Positions 45,653 to 54,714 of a stretch of 64,000 nucleotides of DNA are shown here, one piece after another. The notes below the pieces were generated by a model. It had not been told where the DNA came from, did not search any database, and was given only the letters and a program-made list of their open reading frames with translations. Source of the stretch: an uncultured Chiayiivirga sp. GTDB taxonomy: Bacteria; Pseudomonadota; Gammaproteobacteria; Xanthomonadales; Xanthomonadaceae. Position numbers and translations under genes: made by a program. Positions within the stretch are counted from its first letter, which is position 1. The number at the start of each line of letters is the position of its first letter. The stretch covers positions 1 to 64,000 of the forward strand of contig CAKSZJ010000006.1 in the NCBI GenBank assembly GCA_934525595.1, given 5' to 3'.

Positions 45653-46525
45653 ATGAAATTCCTGCGCGCGGGCCTGGCGGCCCTGACCCTCGTAGCACTG
45701 ACTGCCTGTACCACGGTCCCTGGCCGATCGCAGGCGCCCGATGCCGCCAGTGCGGCCATTCCACCGGCGCACGACAATCTCAACGCCACCCTGTGGATGC
45801 AGTCCTCGGCCGAGTACGCGGCCACCGCACGCGGGATCTATGCCGCAGCAAGACGCTCGCTGGATCAGGCGCTGGAGGATCCGAGCTGGAATGCCCTGCC
45901 CGAAGGCGAGTTCCAGGCCGGCTTCGAGCTCAAGCCGCCGGCCATCGTGGTCGATGCCGACGAAACCATGATCGACAACAGCGCCTTCCAGGCGCGCGCG
46001 GTGATCGAGGACGCCGGCTACAGCCACGATCGCTGGCTGGAATGGGTGCGTGCGGAAAAGGCGACGGCGCTGCCGGGCGCGATCGACTTCGCCAATTACG
46101 TGAACGGGCGCGGCGTGACGATCTTCTTTGTCACCAACCGCGATGCGCCCGACGAGGTCGAAGCCACCGTCTCGAATCTGCGCAGGCTCGGTTTTCCCAT
46201 CGCGGCCGACGGCAGCAACGTGATGCTGCGCGGTGACGTGCGCGCCCCCGATCGCGAGAAGGGCGAGCGCCGCCGCCTGATCGACCGCAGCCACCGCGTG
46301 CTGCTGCTGATGGGCGACAACCTGTCGGATTTCCTCGACGGGGTGAACGCCGACGTGGCCACGCGCGAGGCGCGGATGGCGCCCTATGCCGACTGGTGGG
46401 GTGTGCGCTGGTTCATGCTGCCCAATCCGACCTATGGCTCCTGGCCCAACGCGGTGCTGCGCGGCTGCGCCAAGGACGTCAACCCGCGCACCTGCCTTCG
46501 CTCGGCGCTCAAATCGGACTATTGA
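45653..46525 (+). CDS. class C acid phosphatase/5'-nucleotidase, lipoprotein e(P4) family
   Basis: The 290-aa product has lipobox LTAC (C19). The HAD-type phosphatase domain carries the nucleophile motif DADET (D101, D103), FFVTNRD, and the distal acidic motif LLLMGDNLSDF. Family members on the outer membrane dephosphorylate nucleotides, for example NMN or AMP. TACACT (45617-45622) is a likely -10 box. Confidence 0.9.
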   Translation: MKFLRAGLAALTLVALTACTTVPGRSQAPDAASAAIPPAHDNLNATLWMQSSAEYAATARGIYAAARRSLDQALEDPSWNALPEGEFQAGFELKPPAIVVDADETMIDNSAFQARAVIEDAGYSHDRWLEWVRAEKATALPGAIDFANYVNGRGVTIFFVTNRDAPDEVEATVSNLRRLGFPIAADGSNVMLRGDVRAPDREKGERRRLIDRSHRVLLLMGDNLSDFLDGVNADVATREARMAPYADWWGVRWFMLPNPTYGSWPNAVLRGCAKDVNPRTCLRSALKSDY

Positions 46526-46591
46526 TCCGATTAAAAACAATATCTTGCACGACTACTTGCACAAGGTTCTTTAAGTTGCTAGCCTAAGCCC

Positions 46592-46704
46592 CATGTAGTC
46601 ACGCCGCAGAAGACGGCGATTGCCACCGCGCCCACAACCATAACGATCCGATCCGGCAGGATGCTGGAACTATAGGGAAGCCAAATGGCTTCCCTTGTTT
46701 TTTT
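46592..46704 (+). ncRNA. candidate small RNA with intrinsic terminator
   Basis: The 239-bp gap between the e(P4) phosphatase and the next lipoprotein holds no ORF and is less GC-rich than its surroundings. TTGCAC (46557-46562) and TAGCCT (46580-46585) give a 17-nt-spaced promoter; another TTGCAC lies at 46545. A transcript from about 46592 would contain a stem CGCCG/CGGCG (about 46603-46619), a short ATCC/GGAT stem, and end in a strong terminator at 46675-46704. It could instead be the 3' UTR of the phosphatase mRNA. No Rfam family was recognised. Confidence 0.45.
46675..46704 (+). terminator. intrinsic (Rho-independent) terminator
   Basis: GGGAAGCC-AAAT-GGCTTCCC followed by TTGTTTTTTT: an 8-bp perfect stem, 4-nt loop and T-run. 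It is the only textbook intrinsic terminator found in the window. Confidence 0.9.
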
Positions 46705-46764
46705 CCGGCGCGGCTTTCGGCATCATTGAGCGTTGGCTCCTTCCCAACCCCCCTGGAGACTGCG

Positions 46765-47718
46765 ATGAAACGACTTGCCCTGCTGGCTGGCGCCGGCCTG
46801 ATTTCCCTTGGTCTTGCGGCCTGCGGCGGCAAGGAGGCGGCCGAGCCGATGTCCGAAGCCAAGGTGGCGCAGCAGACCGCCGATCCGGCAGGCGCGGTCG
46901 AAGCCGTGGCTGCCAAGCTCAAGGACAACGACCTGCTCGGTGCCGTGCAGCTCATGGTGCCGGCGGCGAAGCTCGACGAACTGCGTGGCGACTGGGCGCA
47001 GGCCATGGGCAAGGAAACCCCGAGCGACGAGGAGCGCGCCGAGTTCGCCGCGACCATGACCAGGCTCACCGCGCCCGATGCCGAGCAGACCCTGTATGCC
47101 GAGCTGGAACCGGCCCTGGTGAAGTTCGAGACCGAGATGGCCGCGCAGATGCCGATGATGGTCGGCATGGGCCAGGGCTTCCTGATGCAGGGCATCCAGG
47201 CCAACGAGGACCTGACCCCGGCGCAGAAGCAGCAGAGCATCGACATGATCAATGCGATTGGCGGCTGGCTGCAGACCGCCAAGCTCACGGATCGCGATCT
47301 GGCCAGGAAGGGCGTCGGCATCGCCGTCGCCACCGCGCGCAAGATCGACATCAAGACCCTCGACGACCTGCGCGCACTCGAATTCGATCAGGCGATGGGC
47401 AAGGCGGGCGTGGCCTTCGGCGGCCTCAAGGACATCCTCGCGCTGTACGGCCTGGATCTGGACCAGAGTTTCGCCAGCCTCAAGGCCAACGTCATCTCTA
47501 GCGGGGCCGGTGCCGCCAAGGTCGGCTTCAGCTACAACTTCCTCGGCAAGCCCCTGTCGGGTGAGGCCGACATGATCGAGCAGGATGGCCGCTGGTACGG
47601 CAAGGACACGATCGAGCAGCTGGTCAAGGGCCTGGCCGGCGGCGAGGAGGATGGTGTGGCCGGTGACGGGTTCGCACCGGAGCACGACGAAGACGCCGCG
47701 CAGGAAGACGTCGACTGA
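46765..47718 (+). CDS. hypothetical lipoprotein
   Basis: The 317-aa product has lipobox LAAC (C20). The mature part is mainly helical and rich in Ala, Met and Asp/Glu, with AQMPMMVGMGQGFLMQGIQANEDLTPAQKQQSIDMINAIGGWLQ in the middle. A beta-type segment near the end reads VGFSYNFLGKPLSGEADMIEQDGRWYGKD, followed by an acidic tail. No family was recognised. TGGAGAC precedes the ATG. It is separated from upstream genes by the intrinsic terminator, so it has its own promoter. Confidence 0.82.
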   Translation: MKRLALLAGAGLISLGLAACGGKEAAEPMSEAKVAQQTADPAGAVEAVAAKLKDNDLLGAVQLMVPAAKLDELRGDWAQAMGKETPSDEERAEFAATMTRLTAPDAEQTLYAELEPALVKFETEMAAQMPMMVGMGQGFLMQGIQANEDLTPAQKQQSIDMINAIGGWLQTAKLTDRDLARKGVGIAVATARKIDIKTLDDLRALEFDQAMGKAGVAFGGLKDILALYGLDLDQSFASLKANVISSGAGAAKVGFSYNFLGKPLSGEADMIEQDGRWYGKDTIEQLVKGLAGGEEDGVAGDGFAPEHDEDAAQEDVD

Positions 47719-47806
47719 TCGCACGGTCCGGATAGGCCGCGCGCCTTTCCCGCCGGACGCGCGGCGCACCGTTCCCGGTGACGCCGCGCGATGCGATGCT
47801 GCTGCC

Positions 47807-50323
47807 ATGAACACCCACCCTCCCACGGCCGAACGCGCTGCACCCTCTTGGTTGTTCCGGCTGCTGGGCCGGATCATCGCGCCTTGGCTGGCGATCCGCC
47901 GCGAGCCGGCCGCCGCCGATGCGGCCCTGCTGCTGCCCGACCTTCCGGTCTGCTACGTGATCGAGCGCTACGGGCTGTCCAACGTCCTGATCCTTGAGCA
48001 GGCCTGCCGCGAGGCGGGCCTGCCTTCGCCGCTGGTGGAAATGCCCTCCGACATGGCCGGGCAGGGGCGCGCGGTGGTGGCGATGTCGCGCCGCCACGGA
48101 TTCTGGTTCGGTCGCCCGCGCAACCGCACCCACTCCGAGGGTCTGGCCAACCTGGTCGCTGCGCTGGGCCGCGATCCGGCGCTGGATGTGCAGGTCGTTC
48201 CGGTGTCCATCTTCGTCGGGCGCGCGCCCGATCGGCAATCGGGCTGGTTCCACGTGCTGTTTGCGGAAAACTGGGTCATCGTCGGGCGATTCCGCCGGCT
48301 GCTCGCGGTGCTGCTCAATGGGCGCGACACCATCGTGCGCTTCTCCGCGCCCGTCTCGCTGCGTTCGGTCCTCACTGAAGGGACCACGCCGGAAACGGCG
48401 GTGCGCAAGGTGTCGCGCGTGCTGCGCGCGCACTTCCGGCGCATCCGCACCGCGGTAATCGGGCCCGACCTTTCGCACCGTCGCACCCTGGTGGACGGTG
48501 TGCTGGCGTCCGATCCGGTGCGCCAGGCCATCGCCGATCAGGCGCGGCGCGACAATGTCAGCTACGCGGTCGCGTGGCGGCGCGCGCATGGCTATGCGCG
48601 CGAGATTGCCGCGGATTATTCGAACACGGTGATCCGCTCGGCGTCGTTCCTGCTGACGCCGTTCTGGAACAAGATCTACCGCGGCGTGAAGATGCACCAC
48701 TTCGAGGCGCTCAAGGAGATCGCCCCGGGGCACGAGGTGATCTACGTGCCCTGCCACCGCAGCCATATCGACTACCTGCTGCTCTCCTACCTCCTGTACG
48801 TGCACGGCGTGGTGCCGCCCCACATCGCCGCCGGGGTCAACCTCAACCTGCCGTTGATAGGCCCGCTCCTGCGCCGTGGCGGTGCCTTCTTCCTGCGCCG
48901 CAGCTTCAAGGCAAATCCGCTCTATTCGGCGGTGTTCGGGGAATACGTCGCCACCCTCATCGCGCGCGGCGACTCGATCGAATACTTCATCGAGGGCGGC
49001 CGCTCGCGCACCGGACGGCTGCTGCAGCCCAAGGCCGGGATGCTGGTGATGACCCTGCGCGCCTTCGTGCGGCAGTCGCGCCGGCCGGTGCTGTTCCAGC
49101 CGGTGTACATCGGCTACGAGCAGATCATCGAAGGCAAGAGCTACCTCGACGAACTTTCCGGCCGGCCCAAGCAGAAGGAAACCGTGTGGGCGCTGCTGCG
49201 CGCCGCCAGCGGCATCCTGCGGCGCACCTATGGCCAGGTGGCGGTGAACTACGCCGAGCCGGTGATGCTCGACGACGTGCTCGATGAACACGCGCCGGAC
49301 TGGCGCGAGCGCGTCGCCGAAGGAGGGCGGCAGGAGTGGATGAACGGCGTGGTCGATGCGCTCGCCCAGCGCATCCAGGTCAACATCAACCGGGCTGCCG
49401 ACGTCAATCCGATCAACCTGCTCTCGGTCGCGCTGCTGTCCACCCCGAAGTACGCGATGAGCGAGGGCGATCTTCTGGCCCAGCTCGAACTCGCCAAGGC
49501 GCTGCTCGCGGCCGCGCCGTATTCGGACCGGGTCACGGTCACCGAGCTGGATGCGGCCCAGATCATCCACTACGGGGAGGAGTCCGGGCTGCTGGTCCGT
49601 ACCCGCCACCCGCTGGGTGACGTGCTGTCCTTCGAGGGCGAGCAGGCGGTGCTGCAAAGCTATTTCCGCAACAACGTGCAGCATCTGTTCGTCTGCGCGG
49701 CGTGGGTGGCGAGCTGCTTCCAGAATGCGCGCCGGATGTCGCGCGCCGGAGTCGTGCGGCTCGGGGAGCTGGTCTATCCCTTCCTGCGCCGCGAGCTGTT
49801 CCTGCCGTGGGACGAGGCCGGGTTCGCGGCCCAGCTGGAAGCCACCATCGACGCCATGGTCCGGCTCGAGCTGCTTTCCTTCGACGATGCTTCGGGGTAT
49901 CTCCAGCGCGGCCCGGGGCAGACCGACGCAGTGTTCCGCCTGCGCGTGGTGGCCAACTCGGTCATGCAGGCGTTCGAGCGCTACTACATCGGCATGGCCG
50001 TGCTGGCCAAGAACGGCTCGGGCACGATCACCGCGGCGGAGCTGGAGAACCTGTGCCACCTGACCGCGCAGCGGCTTTCGCTGCTGTATGCGCCGAGCGC
50101 TCCCGAATTCTTCGACCGCGCGCTGTTCCGCGGCTTCATTGCGACCCTGCGCGAGCTGGGTCTGGTGCGGGTCGACGAGGCCGGCAAGCTCACATTCGGC
50201 GAGGCCCTGGAAACCTGGGCGAACGATTCCAGGCTGATCCTGTCCCGCGAACTGCGCCACTCGATCCTCAAGATAACGCCTGATATGGCGCGCGAGGCGG
50301 CGCCGGCGTCGGAGTCGTCCTGA
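47807..50323 (+). CDS. plsB: glycerol-3-phosphate 1-O-acyltransferase PlsB
   Basis: The 838-aa membrane-associated enzyme makes lysophosphatidate, the first step of phospholipid synthesis. The acyltransferase motifs are H317-x4-D322 (CHRSHIDYLL), GGAFFLRRSF, EYFIEGGRSRTGRLLQPKAGM and VLFQPVYIGYE. Length and the long C-terminal helical region fit PlsB. ATG 47807 is chosen for the family N-terminus. Confidence 0.95.
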   Translation: MNTHPPTAERAAPSWLFRLLGRIIAPWLAIRREPAAADAALLLPDLPVCYVIERYGLSNVLILEQACREAGLPSPLVEMPSDMAGQGRAVVAMSRRHGFWFGRPRNRTHSEGLANLVAALGRDPALDVQVVPVSIFVGRAPDRQSGWFHVLFAENWVIVGRFRRLLAVLLNGRDTIVRFSAPVSLRSVLTEGTTPETAVRKVSRVLRAHFRRIRTAVIGPDLSHRRTLVDGVLASDPVRQAIADQARRDNVSYAVAWRRAHGYAREIAADYSNTVIRSASFLLTPFWNKIYRGVKMHHFEALKEIAPGHEVIYVPCHRSHIDYLLLSYLLYVHGVVPPHIAAGVNLNLPLIGPLLRRGGAFFLRRSFKANPLYSAVFGEYVATLIARGDSIEYFIEGGRSRTGRLLQPKAGMLVMTLRAFVRQSRRPVLFQPVYIGYEQIIEGKSYLDELSGRPKQKETVWALLRAASGILRRTYGQVAVNYAEPVMLDDVLDEHAPDWRERVAEGGRQEWMNGVVDALAQRIQVNINRAADVNPINLLSVALLSTPKYAMSEGDLLAQLELAKALLAAAPYSDRVTVTELDAAQIIHYGEESGLLVRTRHPLGDVLSFEGEQAVLQSYFRNNVQHLFVCAAWVASCFQNARRMSRAGVVRLGELVYPFLRRELFLPWDEAGFAAQLEATIDAMVRLELLSFDDASGYLQRGPGQTDAVFRLRVVANSVMQAFERYYIGMAVLAKNGSGTITAAELENLCHLTAQRLSLLYAPSAPEFFDRALFRGFIATLRELGLVRVDEAGKLTFGEALETWANDSRLILSRELRHSILKITPDMAREAAPASESS

Positions 50324-50365
50324 AGGGGTGAGGCGGGGAAGCCGGCCGCGTGCCGCGGCGCGGAA

Positions 50366-51370
50366 TCAGAGATCCTGCTTGTAGCGAACGTAGGGCGTGC
50401 GCCCGCCGGGGACTTCGAGTGCAGGGAGGTCCGACAGCGGCCACTTGCTGGTGTCGGGCGCCTGGTTGAGCAGGTTCTGCGCGCCGAAGCTCAGTTCGCC
50501 CTGCCAGGGCGTACGCCATGAGAACCCGAGGTCCAGGACCTGGAAATTCCCCTGGCCGCGCGGCAGTTCGATCAGGCGTCCGGTCAGGCGCCCACTGAGG
50601 CCGCGATAGCCCACGCCAAAGGTGACGGTGGTCGTGTCCCAGCGCTGCGGCCCGCCCAGCAGCAGGTTCATTTCCTGCGAGCCCAGGCTGGCGCCAGCGC
50701 TGAGCCAGCGCTGCGCGCCCAGGTCGAAGCGGCTGGTCCAGTAGGCCTGGCGCAGGCTGATGTCGCCGAGCGCGATGGGCGCCAGCGGAGGCAGCGCGGG
50801 AAGCGGCGTGGCGGCCTCGCCCGGCGCGGGCAGCACGTCGTGTGCGGTACGCAGCGGCGCATCCAGCCAGGCCAGGCCAAAGCTCATGTCCATTGCGCCG
50901 TCCGAGGAGCGCCAGCCGGTGTCCAGCACCAGAGCGGGGCGTGAGGCCGACGCCAGCAGCAGGTCGTCGCGCCCGCCGATCTGGGCCAGCAGGCACTGCT
51001 GGCTCAGCGGCCCGAGCGTCACGGCCACCTGTACGCCCTGATCGCAGAGCAGGGCCAGGCCCGCGTTGGGATCAGGCTGCAGGCTGGCGCGAACCCGGCG
51101 GCCCGCCGGGGTGCTGCCCTGCACCCTCAGGCCGGGCAGGGTGCCGCTGCGCGGAAACAGGCGATCCAGCGGAGCGACGCCGCTGGCGTCGGGTTCGAGC
51201 AGCAGCAGCGCTTCGATCTGCCCGCTCTGCGCGTTCAGTACCGGCAGAACCTCGCCATGCGCCAGGTCGTTGACCGGGTCCACGGCCGCGGCGGCCGTTG
51301 CCCACGCGAGCGCAGCGGCCAGAAGCAGGCGTGCGGGTGCGGCGCGACGGCGGTTCGTGTGCGGTTGCAT
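50366..51370 (-). CDS. exported beta-barrel-like protein of unknown function
   Basis: The 334-aa product has a signal peptide (LLLAAALAWATAAAAVD). The C-terminal part has alternating amphipathic strands (TTTVTFGVGYRGLSGRLTGRLIEL, FQVLDLGFSWRTPWQGELSFGAQNLLNQ) and ends YVRYKQDL. The NLLN turn and end resemble the last strands of TonB-dependent receptors, but no plug domain is present and the length allows only a small barrel. No family was assigned. A strong promoter lies at 51438-51466. Confidence 0.75.
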   Translation of the reverse strand: MQPHTNRRRAAPARLLLAAALAWATAAAAVDPVNDLAHGEVLPVLNAQSGQIEALLLLEPDASGVAPLDRLFPRSGTLPGLRVQGSTPAGRRVRASLQPDPNAGLALLCDQGVQVAVTLGPLSQQCLLAQIGGRDDLLLASASRPALVLDTGWRSSDGAMDMSFGLAWLDAPLRTAHDVLPAPGEAATPLPALPPLAPIALGDISLRQAYWTSRFDLGAQRWLSAGASLGSQEMNLLLGGPQRWDTTTVTFGVGYRGLSGRLTGRLIELPRGQGNFQVLDLGFSWRTPWQGELSFGAQNLLNQAPDTSKWPLSDLPALEVPGGRTPYVRYKQDL

Positions 51371-51725
51371 GGACTGCGCTTGGATTCCTGCACTGTCGCC
51401 GAAGTTCCCTCGGGACGGCAATTGCGGCGGTGCAGCGATTCTAGCGTTTTCATGGGGGTTTAACAATTGAGCGGGCCGTGCCGGAGACGCCGTGCCACGC
51501 GCTTTTTCGGCCCCTGCGCACTGCGCCCGCTGCGTCCCCGGGGCAGTACATGCGAGCTCGCGCACAGCCCGGCGCGCCGGGCATGGACAGCGCGGGTGCC
51601 AGACGTGACACTAAGCGGTGCCGGCGCGCGCCGCCGGCAGGATCGACGGTCCGTGCGGGCGGTCGGGGAGCCCGGCACGGGGCAGGGGTGCGGTCGCGGA
51701 TGCGGCCCAGATGCAGGTTCGGGGG
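51371..51725. other. divergent intergenic region
   Basis: 355 bp between the barrel-like gene and the GGDEF-EAL gene. Only the strong minus-strand promoter (51438-51466) is clear. Several reading frames are open but none looks coding. The promoter of the plus-strand gene was not recognised. Confidence 0.5.
51438..51466 (-). promoter_or_regulatory. sigma-70-type promoter for barrel-like gene
   Basis: On the minus strand TTGTTA (51461-51466) and TAGAAT (51438-51443) are separated by exactly 17 nt of relatively AT-rich sequence. The start codon at 51370 implies a 5' UTR of about 60 nt. Confidence 0.7.
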
Positions 51726-54704
51726 ATGATGCAACACGGTAACGCCATCGCGGCAGACCAGGCGTCGGCAGCTCGAGGCACGGACGTCGCGCGCTCCGAG
51801 CTGGTGCTGACGGGCAATCGGGTCCAGTCGCTGCTGGAATCGCTGCTGGCCTGGTCGCGCCAGCGCATGGAGGCGCGTGCGCACGGCCTGTACGTGCGCG
51901 ATGCCGCGGGCGCACTGGAATGGTGTGGCGGGGCAGGGGGCGTGGATCGGGAGGCCGCAGACCTCCTGGCCACGGCGTACTGGCGCGGAGAGGCTGCAGC
52001 GCTCTCGCCCGGCTGGCTTGCGTTGCCCTTGATGGATCGTGAGGAACGCGTGGGCGTGCTGGTCACGCGGTTCCGCAATCCGATCAGCGCCGGCCAGAAC
52101 GACGCCATGGAGGCCGCCGCGTGCATCCTTTCGCACCGGCTTCCCGGGGCGCTGGAGCTGGAGCGCCTGAGCCAGGCCGTGGAAAAGCTGGCCGAGGCCG
52201 AGCGGCTCCAGTACGCGCTTTACCGCATCGCCGATCTCGCCAGCGGCGAACGCGAAATGGGCGTGGTGCTGGCCGAGCTGCACGCCATCGTCGCGGGGCT
52301 GATGTACGCGGAGAATTTCTACATCGCGCTCTACGATGCGAAACGCCAGATGATTTCGTTGCCGTACTTCCGCGACAGCGTCGATTCCGATCCGCCCGGC
52401 ACCGCGGAAATCCCTGCGAGCCTGTGGGAGGGATCGCTCACGCTGCACGCCCTGCGCACCGGCAAGGCGATGATGGGCCCCTCGGACGCGCTCCTTTCCG
52501 AGCACGGGCTCAAGCCCGAAGGCTTCGGGCCGCACAGCGAGGCGTGGCTGGGGGTGCCGATGCTGCGGGCGGGTGAGGTGATCGGTGTGCTGGTGGTGCA
52601 AAGTTACGATCGCCGCCGGCGCTATGGCGAAAAGGACCGCGCCCTGCTCAACTTCGTGGCGCAGCACGTCGTGACCGCGCTCGACCGGGTACGATCGCAC
52701 GAGGAGCTTGAGCGACGCGTGCGCGAGCGCACCGAGGATCTGAAGGCCGCCAACGAGGCCCTGCAGCGCCAGGTGCAGGAACGCGAACGCTCCGAGAAGC
52801 TGCAGGCGGCGCTGTTCCGCATCGCGGAGCTGGGGTCCACCAGCGGCAGCCTGGACGCGTTCTACGAGTCCCTGCATGGCGTGATCGGCGAGCTGATCCA
52901 CGCGCGCAATTTCTACATTGCCCTGCTGTCGGAGGACGGCGCCCATCTGGAGTTTTCCTACTCGGTAGACGAGCGCGACCCGGTGCGCCGGACGCGCCAG
53001 ATCGGGTGCGGCCTGACGGAGTACGTGCTGCGCACCGGGCAACCCCTCCTGGCCGATCGCGCCCGCATCAATGCGCTGGAGGAGCAGGGCGAGGTGCGCT
53101 CCTACGGGACGGTGGCGATGATCTGGCTCGGCGTGCCGTTGATCTACGATGCGCGCACCGTGGGCGTCATGGTCACCCAGAGCTATGACCGGAACCAGGG
53201 CTACGGCAAGCGCGAGCAGGACATCCTCACCTTCGTCTCCTACCACGTCGCCAACGCGTTGCAGCGCAAACGGCAGGCCGATTCGCTGCGCGAGGCCAAC
53301 GTGGTGCTGGAGGAGCGCGTGCGCGAGCGCACCGAGGCGCTGGCCGCGACCAACCAGATACTGCGCGAACAGATTGCCGAGCGCGAGCGCGCTGAACGCC
53401 GCCTGCGCCACACCGCGTTGCACGACACCCTGACCGGCCTGCCCAACCGTGCCCTCCTCCTGGAGCGCATGGCGCGCGCGCTGGAGCGCTACCGGCGCGA
53501 GCCGGAGGCCCATGCCTTCGCGGTGCTGTTCCTGGATCTCGACCGATTCAAGGTCGTGAACGATTCGGTTGGCCATCTGGTCGGCGACGAGCTGCTCAAG
53601 GCGGCGGGCGCGCGGATCCGCACCGAGCTTCCGGACGGCGCGCTCATCGCCCGCCTCGGCGGCGACGAGTTCGCGATCCTGCTGGAGGCGCCCGATGCGG
53701 CCACGCGGGCCCAGGATCTGGCGCAGCGCATCATCAGCACGCTGGAAGAGCCGCTCCACGTCGGCGGCAAGGACATCTACAGTTCCACCAGCATCGGCAT
53801 CACCTTCGCCCAGTCGCACTACCGCACCGCCGAGGAACTGCTGCGCGATGCGGACGTGGCGCTGTACCGCGCCAAGGCGAACGGACGGCGGCGGTTCGAG
53901 ATCTTCGACGAAGCACTGCGCGGCCAGGTGCTGCTGCAGATGGAGCTGGAAGGCAATCTGCGCCGCGCGGTGACGCGGCGCGAGTTCGAGCCGGTGTTCC
54001 AGCCGATCTTCCACCTCGATGACGGAGGCATCGCGGGCTTCGAGGCGCTGCTGCGCTGGCGCCATCCCCAGCACGGCCTGCTTGCGCCGGGAGCGTTCCT
54101 GACGCAGGCCGAGGAGTCGGGCCTGTCGGAGGAGATCGACTGGCAGGTGTTCGACACCGCTTTCGCGCAGGCGGAGGCGCTGCTCGGCCGCGAGACCTAC
54201 CTCGGCATCAATGTCGGTGCCCGGCACTTCCGTGCGCCGCAGTTCGCCGAAGCGCTGCTGTACCGCCTCGATGCGGTGGGATTCAATCCGGCGCAGTTGC
54301 GGATTGAAATCACCGAGCGCGTGCTGCTGGAGGATCCGCTGCACAGTCGGGAGCTCATGAATCGGCTGCGCGGGCACGGCATCACGGTGGCGCTGGACGA
54401 CTTCGGCACCGGCTATTCCTCGTTGAGCTACCTGCACCAGTTTCCGCTGCAGGCGATCAAGATCGACCGCTCGTTCATCAGCCCGCTCGACAGCAGCGAC
54501 CCCGGCAACTCGCCCACCGTGCTGCGCGCGATCCACGCACTCGGCACCGAGCTCGGCCTGGAGGTCATCGCCGAAGGCATCGAGACCGACGAGCAGCTTC
54601 GCCTGCTCAAGGGCCTTGGCCGCGGAACCTGCGGGCAGGGATTCCTGCTCGCGCGCCCGGCCTCGGTCCACGACCTGCTGGGCGCGGGCCTGCGTGGGCG
54701 ATGA
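51726..54704 (+). CDS. GAF-GGDEF-EAL protein, cyclic di-GMP turnover
   Basis: The 992-aa cytosolic protein starts with a degenerate GAF-like region (about 20-140), followed by two clearer GAF domains (about 165-330 and 360-530). Each of these is followed by a coiled coil of the ERRVRERTEDLKAANEALQRQ type. GGDEF (645-649, RLGGDEFAIL) is intact. The EAL domain has E773 (EALLR), IEITE, LDDFGTGYSSL, IKIDRSF and AEGIETDEQL, all conserved, so both synthesis and hydrolysis of c-di-GMP are possible. The start may be ATG 51711, 51726 or 51729. No partner gene is adjacent. Confidence 0.9.
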   Translation: MMQHGNAIAADQASAARGTDVARSELVLTGNRVQSLLESLLAWSRQRMEARAHGLYVRDAAGALEWCGGAGGVDREAADLLATAYWRGEAAALSPGWLALPLMDREERVGVLVTRFRNPISAGQNDAMEAAACILSHRLPGALELERLSQAVEKLAEAERLQYALYRIADLASGEREMGVVLAELHAIVAGLMYAENFYIALYDAKRQMISLPYFRDSVDSDPPGTAEIPASLWEGSLTLHALRTGKAMMGPSDALLSEHGLKPEGFGPHSEAWLGVPMLRAGEVIGVLVVQSYDRRRRYGEKDRALLNFVAQHVVTALDRVRSHEELERRVRERTEDLKAANEALQRQVQERERSEKLQAALFRIAELGSTSGSLDAFYESLHGVIGELIHARNFYIALLSEDGAHLEFSYSVDERDPVRRTRQIGCGLTEYVLRTGQPLLADRARINALEEQGEVRSYGTVAMIWLGVPLIYDARTVGVMVTQSYDRNQGYGKREQDILTFVSYHVANALQRKRQADSLREANVVLEERVRERTEALAATNQILREQIAERERAERRLRHTALHDTLTGLPNRALLLERMARALERYRREPEAHAFAVLFLDLDRFKVVNDSVGHLVGDELLKAAGARIRTELPDGALIARLGGDEFAILLEAPDAATRAQDLAQRIISTLEEPLHVGGKDIYSSTSIGITFAQSHYRTAEELLRDADVALYRAKANGRRRFEIFDEALRGQVLLQMELEGNLRRAVTRREFEPVFQPIFHLDDGGIAGFEALLRWRHPQHGLLAPGAFLTQAEESGLSEEIDWQVFDTAFAQAEALLGRETYLGINVGARHFRAPQFAEALLYRLDAVGFNPAQLRIEITERVLLEDPLHSRELMNRLRGHGITVALDDFGTGYSSLSYLHQFPLQAIKIDRSFISPLDSSDPGNSPTVLRAIHALGTELGLEVIAEGIETDEQLRLLKGLGRGTCGQGFLLARPASVHDLLGAGLRGR

Positions 54705-54714
54705 GCCGGCGCGC

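Noticed and set aside
46544..46562. Sigma-54 promoter (-24/-12) upstream of the candidate small RNA
   Set aside because: TTGCACG and TTGC are present but the conserved dinucleotides are 11 nt apart instead of the strict 10, and the -24 GG is TG.
47624..50260. 878-codon open frame antisense to plsB, and similar long frames opposite rep (43396-45477) and the GGDEF-EAL gene (51450-54671)
   Set aside because: These are shadows of genes with clear family motifs; the antisense products have no recognisable domains and biased Arg/Ala/Gln/His content.
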